A DNA stretch of 64,000 nucleotides from Candidatus Thiothrix putei (GTDB lineage Bacteria > Pseudomonadota > Gammaproteobacteria > Thiotrichales > Thiotrichaceae): NCBI GenBank assembly GCA_029972225.1, contig CP124756.1, forward strand, positions 781,001 through 845,000, given 5' to 3'. A program made the position numbers and the translations under genes. Below, in pieces: positions 16,909-26,343 of this stretch. The notes below the pieces were generated by a model, which saw nothing but the letters and a program-made list of their open reading frames with translations, did not search any database and was not told the DNA's origin. How positions within the stretch are numbered: the first letter of the stretch is position 1; the number at the start of each line of letters is the position of its first letter.

Positions 16909-17922
16909 ATGAAAATGAAACAGTGGACAACCGTGTTATTGGTGAGCAGTGCCTTGGCGGCTTGTGGCGGCGGCAGTAGTGTTGGTAGCACCGCCGCGCC
17001 CAGTAATTCGATGGGGCCGTTAAGCTTGTTGGAAGCGAAAGGGGATGGTGGCGGTGGCTATAATAATTATGTGTCTGCATCAGGCGCTACGCAGATGGCA
17101 CAGCTTACTGCGATTAATCATACAGCCTTTGTCGAATTGTTGCTGTTTTCCATTTTTGAGTCTGACGATAAAGGGGATGGTTATGTGTTTCGTTCGGATA
17201 CCGACTTAACTGCGCCAGAAAAACCAACCACTAGTTTAATGCCTGATGCGGTGAAAGATGAAATTGTGCAGTTGATGGAGCAATACGTAGCACAGCAACG
17301 CACGCAGGCTCGCCCTGTGAATTCTGGAACTATTGCTTGTCCTTATGGTGGTTACTTCGTGGTTTCAGGTGATTTGAATGACAGTACCAATACCGGTACG
17401 CTCAATGTCAATTATACAAATTGTGAGACATATCTCTATCTGAAAAATGGGTTGAGCACATTAACGTTGAATAAATTAGAACCAACCAATAATGTCTTTC
17501 TGGATTATGCGATTGCTTACAAAGATCTAAGCGTGGATACCGCATGGAATGCGTTTGTTTATACGGGTTCTCAGTTTGTGGTAAAAACCATGACGAATAA
17601 TCGGGTGACTAAAATCGTTACCTCCTCTAATTTGCAGCGTAAAGACCAAAAAGCGGGGGATGCCGTCAGTATTGATTTGACCGTTAATAGCAGAGATCAG
17701 ACGGCTCAGGCGATTACGGGCAAATTATGCCACGGTGTTTATGGTTGCGTTGATGTTTCGACCCGCATTGGTTTTAGTAACCGTTTGCAACAGGGTGAAA
17801 TTAATTTAGTGGGTGCAGGGGGGAGCACTATTCAGCTTTATTATTCAGGCGGAAAATTGCATACCCGACTGGATGGTAATGGTACAGGTAATTACGGAGC
17901 GCCTTATTTAGTGACGTTGTGA
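16909..17922 (+). CDS. Lipoprotein of unknown function
   Basis: A 337-residue protein with a lipoprotein signal peptide (MKMKQWTTVLLVSSALAAC, Cys at 19), followed by a Gly/Ser linker. The mature protein is rich in Thr, Asn and Ser with alternating hydrophobic residues, suggesting beta structure. It has Cys in TIACPYGG, YTNCETY and KLCHGVYGCVD. I recognise no family. GGGAGATGCGAG lies upstream of the ATG. A candidate ECF promoter precedes it, so it may be an envelope component of the sigma regulon. Confidence 0.75.
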   Translation: MKMKQWTTVLLVSSALAACGGGSSVGSTAAPSNSMGPLSLLEAKGDGGGGYNNYVSASGATQMAQLTAINHTAFVELLLFSIFESDDKGDGYVFRSDTDLTAPEKPTTSLMPDAVKDEIVQLMEQYVAQQRTQARPVNSGTIACPYGGYFVVSGDLNDSTNTGTLNVNYTNCETYLYLKNGLSTLTLNKLEPTNNVFLDYAIAYKDLSVDTAWNAFVYTGSQFVVKTMTNNRVTKIVTSSNLQRKDQKAGDAVSIDLTVNSRDQTAQAITGKLCHGVYGCVDVSTRIGFSNRLQQGEINLVGAGGSTIQLYYSGGKLHTRLDGNGTGNYGAPYLVTL

Positions 17923-17946
17923 CACCCATAAAAATAAAGTGTGTCT

Positions 17947-17982
17947 AACCACTCTATGTGCATAAGATTACATAGAGTGGTT
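17947..17982 (+). terminator. Hairpin after the lipoprotein gene, possible terminator
   Basis: A 13-bp perfect stem (AACCACTCTATGT with ACATAGAGTGGTT) around a 10-base loop. There is no T run, so it may be a weak or factor-assisted terminator, or a 3'-stabilising hairpin. Confidence 0.5.
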
Positions 17983-18037
17983 GTCTCCATGTAATATCGA
18001 CGTTTCACCAACGTTTTGTATTTCTAGGAATAGCCCC

Positions 18038-21000
18038 ATGATCAGCGCAGAAAAAAAGCCAGCACAATGGGAATTCTGGGTAGACCGTGGCGGTACATTC
18101 ACCGACATCGTAGCCCGCACCCCTGACGGTCAATTCAAAACCCATAAAATCCTCTCGGAAAACCCCGGGCGTTACCGCGATGCAGCGGTGCAAGGTATCC
18201 GCGAACTGTTGGGCTTGCAACGCGGCGAACCCTTGCCCCCGCATACCATCAAAGCGGTGAAAATGGGGACAACCGTTGCCACCAATGCCTTGCTGGAACG
18301 CAAGGGCGAACCCACGCTGCTGCTGATTACCCAAGATTTTGCTGATTTGTTGCGCATTGGCTACCAGAACCGCCCGCGCATTTTCGACCTGCACATTGTG
18401 TTACCCGAATTGCTTTATCGCACGGTTGCGGAAGTGCCGGAGCGTTTATCCGCCACGGGGGAAACCCTGCTACCCTTAGATGAAACCGCCACGCTGCACG
18501 CCTTGCAACAGGCTTATGACGCAGGTTTGCGGGCGGTGGCGATTGCGCTGATGCACGGCTACCAATTTCCACAGCACGAACAGCGTGTCGCAGCGTTGGC
18601 ACAACAGGTGGGTTTCACGCAAATTTCGGTCAGCCACCGCGTTAGCCCCTTGATCAAGCTGGTGGCGCGTGCTGATACCACGGTGGTTGATGCTTATTTG
18701 TCGCCGATTCTGCGCCGTTACGTCGAACAGGTGCGCGAAGAATTGGGGGAAGCGCAAGCTGCCACCAGATTAATGTTCATGCAATCCAACGGTGGTTTGA
18801 CGGATGCGGCTTTGTTTCAGGGCAAGGATGCCATCCTGTCGGGGCCTGCGGGCGGTGTGGTGGGGATGGTGCGTACTGCGCAGGCGGCCGGTTTCGACAA
18901 GCTGATTGGCTTTGATATGGGCGGCACGTCGACCGATGTGTGCCATTTCGCAGGGACGTTCGAGCGTGCATTGGAAACCGAAGTCGCGGGCGTGCGGATG
19001 CGCGTGCCGATGATGAGCATTCACACCGTGGCGGCGGGAGGCGGTTCTATCCTCGCGTTTGAGAACGGGCGTTTCCGCGTGGGGCCGGAAAGTGCGGGGG
19101 CGAATCCGGGGCCTGCCTGTTACCGGCGAGGTGGCCCGTTGACCGTGACCGACTGCAATGTGTTACTGGGCAAGATTCAGCCGGAACATTTCCCGCAAGT
19201 CTTCGGTGTGAACGCGGATCAGCCGCTGGATGTGATCATTGTGCGTGAAAAGTTTGTGCAACTGGCACAACAGATTGCCACAGAAACCGGCGATTCGCTG
19301 CGTACCCCCGAAGCCTTGGCGGAAGGTTTCCTGCGCATTGCGGTGGAAAACATGGCGAATGCCATCAAGAAAATTTCGGTGCAACGCGGTTACGACGTGA
19401 CCCAATACACCCTCAATTGCTTCGGCGGTGCGGGTGGGCAGCACGCCTGCTTGGTGGCAGATGCCTTGGGAATGCAGCGGATTTTTATCCACCCGTTTGC
19501 CGGGGTGCTGTCAGCGTTCGGGATGGGGTTGGCGGATATTCGGGCTTTGCGTGAACGGCAATTCGGCAAGCCACTCACGGCAACAGGCGAAGCACACGCC
19601 GTGTTAGCTGAACTGGAAGCCGACACCCTGCACGAGGTACAACAGCAGGGAATTGCCCGCGAGCAGATCCGGCTGGAACGCTGGGCGCATATCCGTTATC
19701 AGGGTTCGGATCAAACCTTCCCCGTCGCGTTTGATGCGCCGCAACAGATGACAACAGCCTTTGAAGCCGCCCATCAGGTACGTTACGGTTTTGTGCCGGA
19801 AGGGGGCGTATTGGTAATGGAATGGCTGGCGTCGGAAGCAATCGGGGAAACCCATGCCTATGTAAGCTCTTATCCCCCTCCTTTGCAAAAGGAGGGGTTA
19901 GGGGAGGATTTTCTTCTGGGCCCCGCCATTATCCATGACCCCAACAGCACCATCGTGGTGGAAGCCGGTTGGCAAGCGCAAACCGATGCTTTTGGCAATC
20001 GCCTGCTTACCCGCATTGCCCCGCTTCAGCGCCAAGAGGCAGTGGGAACCCGTGCTGATCCCGTCATGCTGGAAGTGTTCAATAACCTGTTCATGTCGAT
20101 TGCCGAACAAATGGGCGCAACACTGGCGAATACCGCGCATTCGGTCAATATCAAGGAACGGCTGGACTTTTCTTGCGCCATTTTCGCCCCCGATGGTGGG
20201 CTGGTGGCGAATGCGCCGCATGTACCGGTGCATCTGGGGTCGATGGGGGAAAGTGTGCGTACCATTCTGCGCCTCAATGCCGGGGCAATGGCAGCGGGTG
20301 ATGTGTTCATGATCAATAACCCCTACAACGGTGGCACTCACTTGCCGGATGTGACGGTCATTACCCCGGTATTCGATGATGCTGACAAACTGATTTTCCT
20401 GGTGGCATCACGCGGGCATCATGCCGATATTGGTGGCAAAACCCCCGGTTCAACCCCGCCGGATAGCCGCCACATCAGCGAAGAAGGCATCGTGATCGAC
20501 AATTTCAAGCTGGTGGAGCGCGGTATATTCCGTGAGCAAGCCACCCGCGAATTGCTGCTGTCGCCGCCGTACCCGTGCCGTAATATTGAACAGAATCTGG
20601 CAGATTTAGCCGCGCAAATTGCCGCCAATGCCACAGGCGTCAAGGAATTACGCCACATGGTCGGGCAATTCGGCTTGGAGGTAGTGCAGGCGTATATGGC
20701 ACACGTCCAAGACAATGCGGAGGAAAGTGTGCGTCGGGTGATTGAGGTGTTGACGGATGCAGCTTATGTCCACCGCCTGGATAATGGTGCGGAAATTCAG
20801 GTGGCTATCCGTGTCGATGCTACTCAACGCAGTGTCACGGTCGATTTCAGCGGTACATCTGCGCAGGATGCAGGCAATTACAATGCGCCCTTGGCGGTGT
20901 GCCGTTCTGTGGTGCTATACGTCTTCCGCACGTTGGTGGGGGCGGATATTCCGCTGAATGAAGGGTGCATGAAACCCATTCACCTGATTGTGCCGGAAGC

Positions 21001-21598
21001 TTCCATGCTCAACCCGCGTTACCCCGCAGCGGTGATTGCAGGCAATACCGAAGTCAGTCAAGCGGTTGCTGAAGCTTTGTACGGGGCGCTTGGGGTCTTG
21101 GCAGGTTCGCAAGGCACAATGAACAATGTCGTCTACGGCAACGAACGTTACCAAAATTACGAAACCATTTGCGGCGGGGCGGGTGCGGGTTATGTGCACG
21201 GTAAAGGCTTTGAGGGGGCGAGTGCGGTGCAAACCCACATGACCAATACCCGCATGACTGACCCGGAAGTGCTGGAAACCCGTTTTCCGGTAAGGGTGGA
21301 ACGGTTCAGCATTCGCCTAGGCTCCGGTGGGCAGGGGCGTTGGCGCGGCGGTGAAGGGGTGGAGCGTCACCTGCGGTTTTTGGAGGCAATGACCGCGACG
21401 GTGATTTCCTCCAGCCGGATTCATGCGCCGCGTGGGCTAAACGGTGGGCAGCCGGGGCAGTGTGGGCGTAATGCGGTTATCCGTGCGGATGGCACAGTAC
21501 AAGCATTGCGCGGCAATGATGCTTGCGAGATGCAGGCGGGTGATGTGTTGGTGATGCAAACACCGGGTGGCGGTGGAGCCTTTATGCATAAAGAGTAA
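18038..21598 (+). CDS. 5-oxoprolinase (ATP-hydrolysing), fused A and B subunits
   Basis: A protein of about 1186 residues that opens 5-oxoproline to glutamate with ATP, completing glutathione/pyroglutamate salvage. The N-terminal half is a hydantoinase A/ATPase ([39 protein letters not shown]). The C-terminal half is hydantoinase B ([39 protein letters not shown]). Length and fusion match eukaryotic-type and bacterial 5-oxoprolinases. The ATG at 18038 follows TAGGAA. At the A/B junction an in-frame palindromic repeat (19874-19907) encodes a short Pro/Gly-rich insert. The gene stands alone on its strand and ends where the next candidate ECF promoter starts. Confidence 0.92.
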   Translation: MISAEKKPAQWEFWVDRGGTFTDIVARTPDGQFKTHKILSENPGRYRDAAVQGIRELLGLQRGEPLPPHTIKAVKMGTTVATNALLERKGEPTLLLITQDFADLLRIGYQNRPRIFDLHIVLPELLYRTVAEVPERLSATGETLLPLDETATLHALQQAYDAGLRAVAIALMHGYQFPQHEQRVAALAQQVGFTQISVSHRVSPLIKLVARADTTVVDAYLSPILRRYVEQVREELGEAQAATRLMFMQSNGGLTDAALFQGKDAILSGPAGGVVGMVRTAQAAGFDKLIGFDMGGTSTDVCHFAGTFERALETEVAGVRMRVPMMSIHTVAAGGGSILAFENGRFRVGPESAGANPGPACYRRGGPLTVTDCNVLLGKIQPEHFPQVFGVNADQPLDVIIVREKFVQLAQQIATETGDSLRTPEALAEGFLRIAVENMANAIKKISVQRGYDVTQYTLNCFGGAGGQHACLVADALGMQRIFIHPFAGVLSAFGMGLADIRALRERQFGKPLTATGEAHAVLAELEADTLHEVQQQGIAREQIRLERWAHIRYQGSDQTFPVAFDAPQQMTTAFEAAHQVRYGFVPEGGVLVMEWLASEAIGETHAYVSSYPPPLQKEGLGEDFLLGPAIIHDPNSTIVVEAGWQAQTDAFGNRLLTRIAPLQRQEAVGTRADPVMLEVFNNLFMSIAEQMGATLANTAHSVNIKERLDFSCAIFAPDGGLVANAPHVPVHLGSMGESVRTILRLNAGAMAAGDVFMINNPYNGGTHLPDVTVITPVFDDADKLIFLVASRGHHADIGGKTPGSTPPDSRHISEEGIVIDNFKLVERGIFREQATRELLLSPPYPCRNIEQNLADLAAQIAANATGVKELRHMVGQFGLEVVQAYMAHVQDNAEESVRRVIEVLTDAAYVHRLDNGAEIQVAIRVDATQRSVTVDFSGTSAQDAGNYNAPLAVCRSVVLYVFRTLVGADIPLNEGCMKPIHLIVPEASMLNPRYPAAVIAGNTEVSQAVAEALYGALGVLAGSQGTMNNVVYGNERYQNYETICGGAGAGYVHGKGFEGASAVQTHMTNTRMTDPEVLETRFPVRVERFSIRLGSGGQGRWRGGEGVERHLRFLEAMTATVISSSRIHAPRGLNGGQPGQCGRNAVIRADGTVQALRGNDACEMQAGDVLVMQTPGGGGAFMHKE
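19874..19907. repeat. Palindromic repeat inserted in frame within the oxoprolinase gene
   Basis: CCCCTCCTTT-GCA-AAAGGAGGGG forms a 10-bp stem and is followed by GTTAGGGGAGG. The GGGGAGG.TTAGG.GGGG vocabulary is shared with the intergenic repeat at 33624. It adds about 11 codons without breaking the frame. Confidence 0.7.
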
Positions 21599-21624
21599 CC
21601 CCATTTTTAGGGGCGTAACGTATG
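21595..21624 (+). promoter_or_regulatory. Candidate ECF promoter of the FHA/PP2C/protease/kinase operon
   Basis: GTAACCC-N17-CGTATG, overlapping the oxoprolinase stop codon and 37 bases before the FHA gene ATG. Spacing equals that of the sigma and lipoprotein sites. Confidence 0.55.
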
Positions 21625-21661
21625 TGTGGATAGCGTAGACGTTGATCAAGGAGTGTGTCAC

Positions 21662-22216
21662 ATGAGTCAAGAACCGAATAAAACGGTTGCCATGAAAAAA
21701 CCACTGGATACCGGATTTCTCAAGAAAAATAATCCGAGTCCAGAACCCCCCACACCACAAACAGCAGCCCCTGCCACCGCGATTTATACCGGCAGTAACC
21801 CCACTGCGGAGGCGGCAGGTACAACTGAAAAACATTTCATGCATGACCCCGTGGTCGGCTGGGTCGTGGTGATCGACGGGCCGGGGCAGGGGATTTCCTT
21901 GCCACTGGGCAACGGCAATAACAGTTTAGGGCGCGGCAGCAACCAGCGGGTGGCGCTGGACTTTGGGGATGCCAATTTGTCCCGTGATAGCCACGCCACC
22001 ATTACTTATGATCCGCGTGGGCGCAAGTTCTACCTGCATAGCGGGGGCAACAGCACCAATCTGACGTATCTGGAAGGCGCAGGCACGACGATTCCGGTGT
22101 TAGCACCGGTTGTGTTGGAAAATGGGCAACACCTGCGTTTAGGCAATACCACCCTTAAGTTCGTTGCTTTGTGTGGGGATGGGTTCGGTTGGGATGCGGC
22201 TGATGCTGGGGCGTAA
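21662..22216 (+). CDS. FHA-domain protein
   Basis: A 184-residue protein with a Pro/Ala-rich N-terminal 60 residues and one FHA domain. GNNSLGRGSNQRVALDF, NLSRDSHATITYD and LENGQHLRLGNTTLKFV carry the phosphothreonine-binding Arg, Ser and Asn pattern. FHA domains bind phospho-Thr peptides, here probably made by the kinase encoded three genes downstream. AAGGAG precedes the ATG. It is the first gene of a four-gene operon, and its 3' end overlaps the PP2C gene. Confidence 0.9.
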   Translation: MSQEPNKTVAMKKPLDTGFLKKNNPSPEPPTPQTAAPATAIYTGSNPTAEAAGTTEKHFMHDPVVGWVVVIDGPGQGISLPLGNGNNSLGRGSNQRVALDFGDANLSRDSHATITYDPRGRKFYLHSGGNSTNLTYLEGAGTTIPVLAPVVLENGQHLRLGNTTLKFVALCGDGFGWDAADAGA

Positions 22217-23456
22217 CGGTGATTTTGACATCGGTTATGCCACGGATGTCGGCAGCCGGGGCAATCAGGAAGATAACCTCGGTTTCCGCCAATACGAGGA
22301 CGGTTCTGTCCTTGCGGTCTTGGCGGATGGCATGGGCGGTCATACCGGCGGGGAGGTAGCCAGTGAGATGGCGATACAGTGGTTTGGGGAATATTTTCCG
22401 CAAACTCACGGCAGTATCCGGGCGCGTTTGGAGCAAACCTTGCGCCAGACCCAACAGCGGCTGTGTTTGTATGCACAGGAGCATCCCGAATTGCAGGACA
22501 TGGGTTCTACCTTGGTGGCGGTGTTTGTGCAAGGGCAAGACCTGTATTGGCTCAGTGTGGGGGATTCCCTGTTGTATCGGGCAGATGACACCGGGATTGT
22601 CAAACTCAATGCCACCCACACGGTGGCGGAGCGTTTCCGGCGCTTATGGGAAAGCGGCAAAATTTCCCGTGCGGAACTGGACAATGTACAGGAACCCCAC
22701 GCCTTAACCAGTGCGCTGGGGCCGGATAAGTTACAGGAAATCGACTGTCAGCAGGCGACCTTGCCAACGGATGCGGTGCTGGTACTTGCCAGCGATGGTT
22801 TGTTGAGCCTCAATCCGGTTGACATCAATACTTTGCTGGATAAGCAAGCGTCTGCCCAGATATTGGCAGAGCGTTTGTTAATGGCAACCTTAGCCAAACG
22901 TCAGCAGGGGCAGGACAATATCAGCTTGATTGTGCTCAAACATCCGGTGCTTCCCGTTACCCAGCATCGCCGCCGTTGGCCGCTGATATTGGGAGCAACG
23001 CTGTTGTTAGGTGCGGCGACGGGGATGTTCTACCAATGGCATCAGGCCGAACAGCGGATTGCGCAAGAACGTCAGGAACGCCAAGAGGCTGAACAGCGTG
23101 CTGATAAGCAGCGTCAGGCATTAGCGGAAGAAAAACGCCAGCGTATGCAGGCTGAGCAGGAAGCCGCAGCCTCCAGAACGCTGGCGGAAAAGGCAGCCAG
23201 GCGTGCTGATGAAGCCGAGCAGCAACGTAAAGCCGCTAAAAAACGTGCGGAAAAAGCGGAGCATGATAAAAAACGCGCAGAAGCGGCTGCCAACGCCCAG
23301 GCAGTCCCTGTAGCCCCAGCGGTTCCAGCCGCCCCCGTAAAAAATCCGCCACCACCGAGTGCGCCAGCACCCGTGCCTACCCCTAAACCGCGACCACCGC
23401 CTGCTGAACCTGTGCAGGAGTTGGATAAGCGCGATATTTTTCCAGATGCATCTTGA
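22194..23456 (+). CDS. PP2C-family Ser/Thr phosphatase with membrane anchor
   Basis: About 420 residues. The N-terminal catalytic domain (about 1-245) has the PP2C metal-binding motifs RGNQEDNLGF, LADGMGGHTGGE, MGSTLVAVF, VGDSLLYR and GQDNISLIV. A membrane helix follows (WPLILGATLLLGAATGMF), then an Ala/Glu/Arg/Lys coiled coil of about 90 residues and a Pro-rich tail, both probably periplasmic. It should reverse phosphorylation by the kinase at 24847. The start is uncertain: ATGs at 22194 and 22203 both overlap the end of the FHA gene, which suggests translational coupling. The long coiled-coil tail is unusual for PP2C and may sense the envelope. Confidence 0.88.
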   Translation: MRLMLGRNGDFDIGYATDVGSRGNQEDNLGFRQYEDGSVLAVLADGMGGHTGGEVASEMAIQWFGEYFPQTHGSIRARLEQTLRQTQQRLCLYAQEHPELQDMGSTLVAVFVQGQDLYWLSVGDSLLYRADDTGIVKLNATHTVAERFRRLWESGKISRAELDNVQEPHALTSALGPDKLQEIDCQQATLPTDAVLVLASDGLLSLNPVDINTLLDKQASAQILAERLLMATLAKRQQGQDNISLIVLKHPVLPVTQHRRRWPLILGATLLLGAATGMFYQWHQAEQRIAQERQERQEAEQRADKQRQALAEEKRQRMQAEQEAAASRTLAEKAARRADEAEQQRKAAKKRAEKAEHDKKRAEAAANAQAVPVAPAVPAAPVKNPPPPSAPAPVPTPKPRPPPAEPVQELDKRDIFPDAS

Positions 23457-23474
23457 CCGGGAGTGTTAATAACC

Positions 23475-24836
23475 ATGTTAAATCACCTTTTGAAATACAT
23501 CCTATTGCTGCCTTTCCTTGTGGTGTTGGCAGTGCCATGGGTAGAGACGGCGGAAGGCGCGGGACGCCCTGATGCGGTGCAACAAGCTCGCAATAGCGTT
23601 GTAAAAATCCATGTGGAAACCGTTGATAAAAAGAATCGCATTTCTTTTGGGCATGGTAGCGGTTTTGTGATTGCCCCGAATAAGGTGATTACCAATGCAC
23701 ACGTTGCCAACCCAGAACTGTTTTTCCCTGAGGTGAAAAGCTCCAGTGTGTTGATTATTGACGGTGGGGTTTCCGGGGGGAAACTTAAAAAAATCAATGA
23801 TGTTGAAATTTTAGCAGACCGCGACCTCGCCATTCTGACAGTGGATTCGCTCAGTGATCGCCCTGCATTACCGTTAGCAGAACCGGTGGATGGGGAGGTT
23901 ATTTATTCCATGGGCTTTCCCGGTGTGGGGGAGATTTGGGATGTGAATAAAATCTTGGAGGAAGAAGCCGCAGGCAAGATGACGAAGGAAAAGTTGGAAG
24001 CTGTCGAGAAGCAAATGAGTGATCCTTCTGTAAAGAATGGGAGCATCAGTCGGATGGTGGAAGATCCTGATTGGAGCGTAAAACTGGGTTTGCCCAGTTC
24101 GATTACGCCGGTCAGTGTTGTTCAGCACAGTGCGGACATAGAAAAAGGCAACAGTGGTGGGCCGGTGGTTAATAGCTGCGGTGCGGTGGTGGGGATCAAT
24201 TCTCAAGCGAAAGAAACCAACTATGCTGCGGTTAATGTGACAGAGTTAATGGCATTTTTAAAAACTAAGAATGTCGCTTTCCAGACACAAGGCGCTTGTG
24301 ATGAGCAAACCGGTGTTGCCACCCCGACGGAAGCAGAAGGGAAACAGGCGGATGCTTCAGAGGGGATACCGATGTGGTGGTTAGTCGGTGGTGGTTTGGT
24401 GTTGGCTGCACTGGTGGGTTTTGGCATCTTACTGTTTAGCCAGCCGCGTTCTGCTTCATCGCGTTCAGCGCATAAGGCGCCGCCGCCCAATCCGTCGGTT
24501 AACAATAAACTGATCAGCAGCACCGCACCCGTCGAGAGTGGTTACTGTTTGCAGGGCTTGCAAGGCTTGGGGCATTTGCGTTTTCCCCTGACAGGAACGC
24601 ATGTGCAGTTGGGGTATGACGAGGAGCTTAATGATTGCGCCATCCCTGAACGCACGGTATCCCGCCAGCACGCCAGCTTGCACCACAAGGATGGTCAGTG
24701 GCAGCTTATCCCGCTGCGTACCCTCAACCCCACGACCCTTAATAGCGAAGTACTGGAACCTAACGACATCCGCATTCTAACGGAAGGCGATGTGTTGACG
24801 TTAGGCGAAGCCAGCTTTGTGTTCAGTAAAGGCTAA
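23475..24836 (+). CDS. Membrane-bound trypsin-like protease with C-terminal FHA domain
   Basis: A 453-residue protein. A signal sequence (LLKYILLLPFLVVLAVPWVETAEGA) leads into an exported DegP-like trypsin fold with His in VITNAHVANPE, Asp in LADRDLAILTVD and Ser in EKGNSGGPVVN. No PDZ domain is seen. A membrane helix (about 303-325, WWLVGGGLVLAALVGFGILLF) is followed by a cytoplasmic FHA domain (ERTVSRQHASLHH). The protein thus links an outside protease to an inside phosphothreonine reader. GGGAG lies 10 bases before the ATG at 23475, which is preferred over the GTG at 23463. Confidence 0.88.
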   Translation: MLNHLLKYILLLPFLVVLAVPWVETAEGAGRPDAVQQARNSVVKIHVETVDKKNRISFGHGSGFVIAPNKVITNAHVANPELFFPEVKSSSVLIIDGGVSGGKLKKINDVEILADRDLAILTVDSLSDRPALPLAEPVDGEVIYSMGFPGVGEIWDVNKILEEEAAGKMTKEKLEAVEKQMSDPSVKNGSISRMVEDPDWSVKLGLPSSITPVSVVQHSADIEKGNSGGPVVNSCGAVVGINSQAKETNYAAVNVTELMAFLKTKNVAFQTQGACDEQTGVATPTEAEGKQADASEGIPMWWLVGGGLVLAALVGFGILLFSQPRSASSRSAHKAPPPNPSVNNKLISSTAPVESGYCLQGLQGLGHLRFPLTGTHVQLGYDEELNDCAIPERTVSRQHASLHHKDGQWQLIPLRTLNPTTLNSEVLEPNDIRILTEGDVLTLGEASFVFSKG

Positions 24837-24846
24837 GGAGCACGCC

Positions 24847-26289
24847 ATGCCACACCAAGAACACCGTCAAGCCCTGCCAGCCGGGACACAGCTTCGGGAA
24901 TACGACATCCTGCGCACCTTGGGCAGCGGTGGTTTCGGTGTGGCGTATTTGGCGTATGACCGGGAATTAGCCCACCATGTGGTGTTAAAAGAATACCTGC
25001 CCGGTGCATTTGCTACCCGCCTTGCCGGTAACACCGTGGTACCGACCTCCCCCAAAGACGAAGGGAATTTTCAGTGGGGGTTGGAACGTTTCCTGAGTGA
25101 AGCGCGGGCATTGGCAGCGTTTCGTGCGCATCCGCATATTGTGTCGGTGTTGCATTCGTTCCGGGCGAACAATACGGCTTACATGGTGATGGAATACGCG
25201 GGTGAATTCAGCCTGCAACAGTTTCTTGACGGGCAGGGCGTCATGACACAGGAGCAGTTGCTGGATTTGGTATTGCCGCTGTTGGATGCACTGGAAACCA
25301 TCCATGCCGCCGGGTTGATCCACCGGGATATTAAGCCGGATAACATTTTGATCAATGACAATGCCGAACCTGTGCTGATCGACTTCGGGGCGGCGCGTCA
25401 GGCGGTCGGGGAACGCAGCATGAGCCTGAGCATTATTTTGACGCCTGGTTATGCCCCGTTTGAGCAATACCACCATGCGACGGAACAAGGCCCATGGACA
25501 GATATTTACGCATTGGCAGCGGTGATGTTTCGTTGTGTGACGGGTAAAAACCCGCCTGATGCTCCGGCACGGATGGAAACCGAAACCCCACTGGAACTGG
25601 AACCGGGGGAGGGGTATTCCCCGCATCTGCTGGCAGCAATCGCTTGGGGCTTGCAAATCCGTGCGGCTGAGCGCCCGCAAACGGTTGCCGAATGGCGGGA
25701 GGCGTTGCTGAATGAGCCAGTGGTGGTGGATGCAGCCACGACAACAGGGGGTGGCAAAATGCGCGGTGGGTTACTGGCGGGTAAGCGTCGGGTTGCTACC
25801 TCCCTGTTGGGTGGGGTTTTGCTGTTGGGGCTGACCTTGTTGGGCATTGCAGCGCTGTCCTCTGATCAAGCGAGTCAATCGAGTGAGCTTGCGGTTAAAC
25901 CGGCGAGTGTTCCGAGCGTGCCAACGCCGGTGGCTGCACTGGCAGCGCCTGTACCCGTTCCTGAGGCCGATGCTTCGACGCCAAGCGCTCCAGAAGAAGC
26001 AAAAACCGATGTGGAATCACCTCCGGCAACCCCGCCTGAGCCTGCCAAACCGGCAACTGATGGCAAGAAAGACAAGGATACTGATAAAAGCAAGGGCAAA
26101 GATAAAAGCAAAACGGGTTCAGGTAAGACACAACCCAGTGGCAAATCACCTAAAACGCCAAAGACACCCTCGACAACAAAAACAGTGCCGATTTATGTCA
26201 TGCCCTCGCAACCCCGCAACACGTCTAAACCTTCTGGGAAGTCTACTGACTCGCGAGATTGTTTAGTCAACCCAAATTGCCACCCATGA
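24847..26289 (+). CDS. Membrane-anchored Ser/Thr protein kinase
   Basis: A 480-residue Hanks-type kinase. Glycine loop TLGSGGFGVAYLA, Lys48 in VVLKEYLP, catalytic HRDIKPDN (Asp161), DFGAAR (179-184), and an activation segment TPGYAPFEQY. A membrane helix lies at about 317-340 (LLGGVLLLGLTLLGIAAL). The C-terminal 130 residues are a low-complexity Pro/Lys/Thr/Ser-rich external tail ending CLVNPNCHP, without PASTA or other known sensor domains. AAGGAG precedes the ATG, and it is the last gene of the FHA/PP2C/protease operon. It is the likely writer of the phosphothreonines read by the two FHA proteins. Confidence 0.93.
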   Translation: MPHQEHRQALPAGTQLREYDILRTLGSGGFGVAYLAYDRELAHHVVLKEYLPGAFATRLAGNTVVPTSPKDEGNFQWGLERFLSEARALAAFRAHPHIVSVLHSFRANNTAYMVMEYAGEFSLQQFLDGQGVMTQEQLLDLVLPLLDALETIHAAGLIHRDIKPDNILINDNAEPVLIDFGAARQAVGERSMSLSIILTPGYAPFEQYHHATEQGPWTDIYALAAVMFRCVTGKNPPDAPARMETETPLELEPGEGYSPHLLAAIAWGLQIRAAERPQTVAEWREALLNEPVVVDAATTTGGGKMRGGLLAGKRRVATSLLGGVLLLGLTLLGIAALSSDQASQSSELAVKPASVPSVPTPVAALAAPVPVPEADASTPSAPEEAKTDVESPPATPPEPAKPATDGKKDKDTDKSKGKDKSKTGSGKTQPSGKSPKTPKTPSTTKTVPIYVMPSQPRNTSKPSGKSTDSRDCLVNPNCHP

Positions 26290-26343
26290 GGAATCTCTCA
26301 ATTACTACCTGTCTTTTCCTATAGGCATTTTTGGGGCAGCGCC

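Noticed and set aside
21662..26289. Type VI secretion locus
   Set aside because: Kinase, phosphatase and FHA genes are present, but no Tss, Hcp or VgrG genes are in the window.
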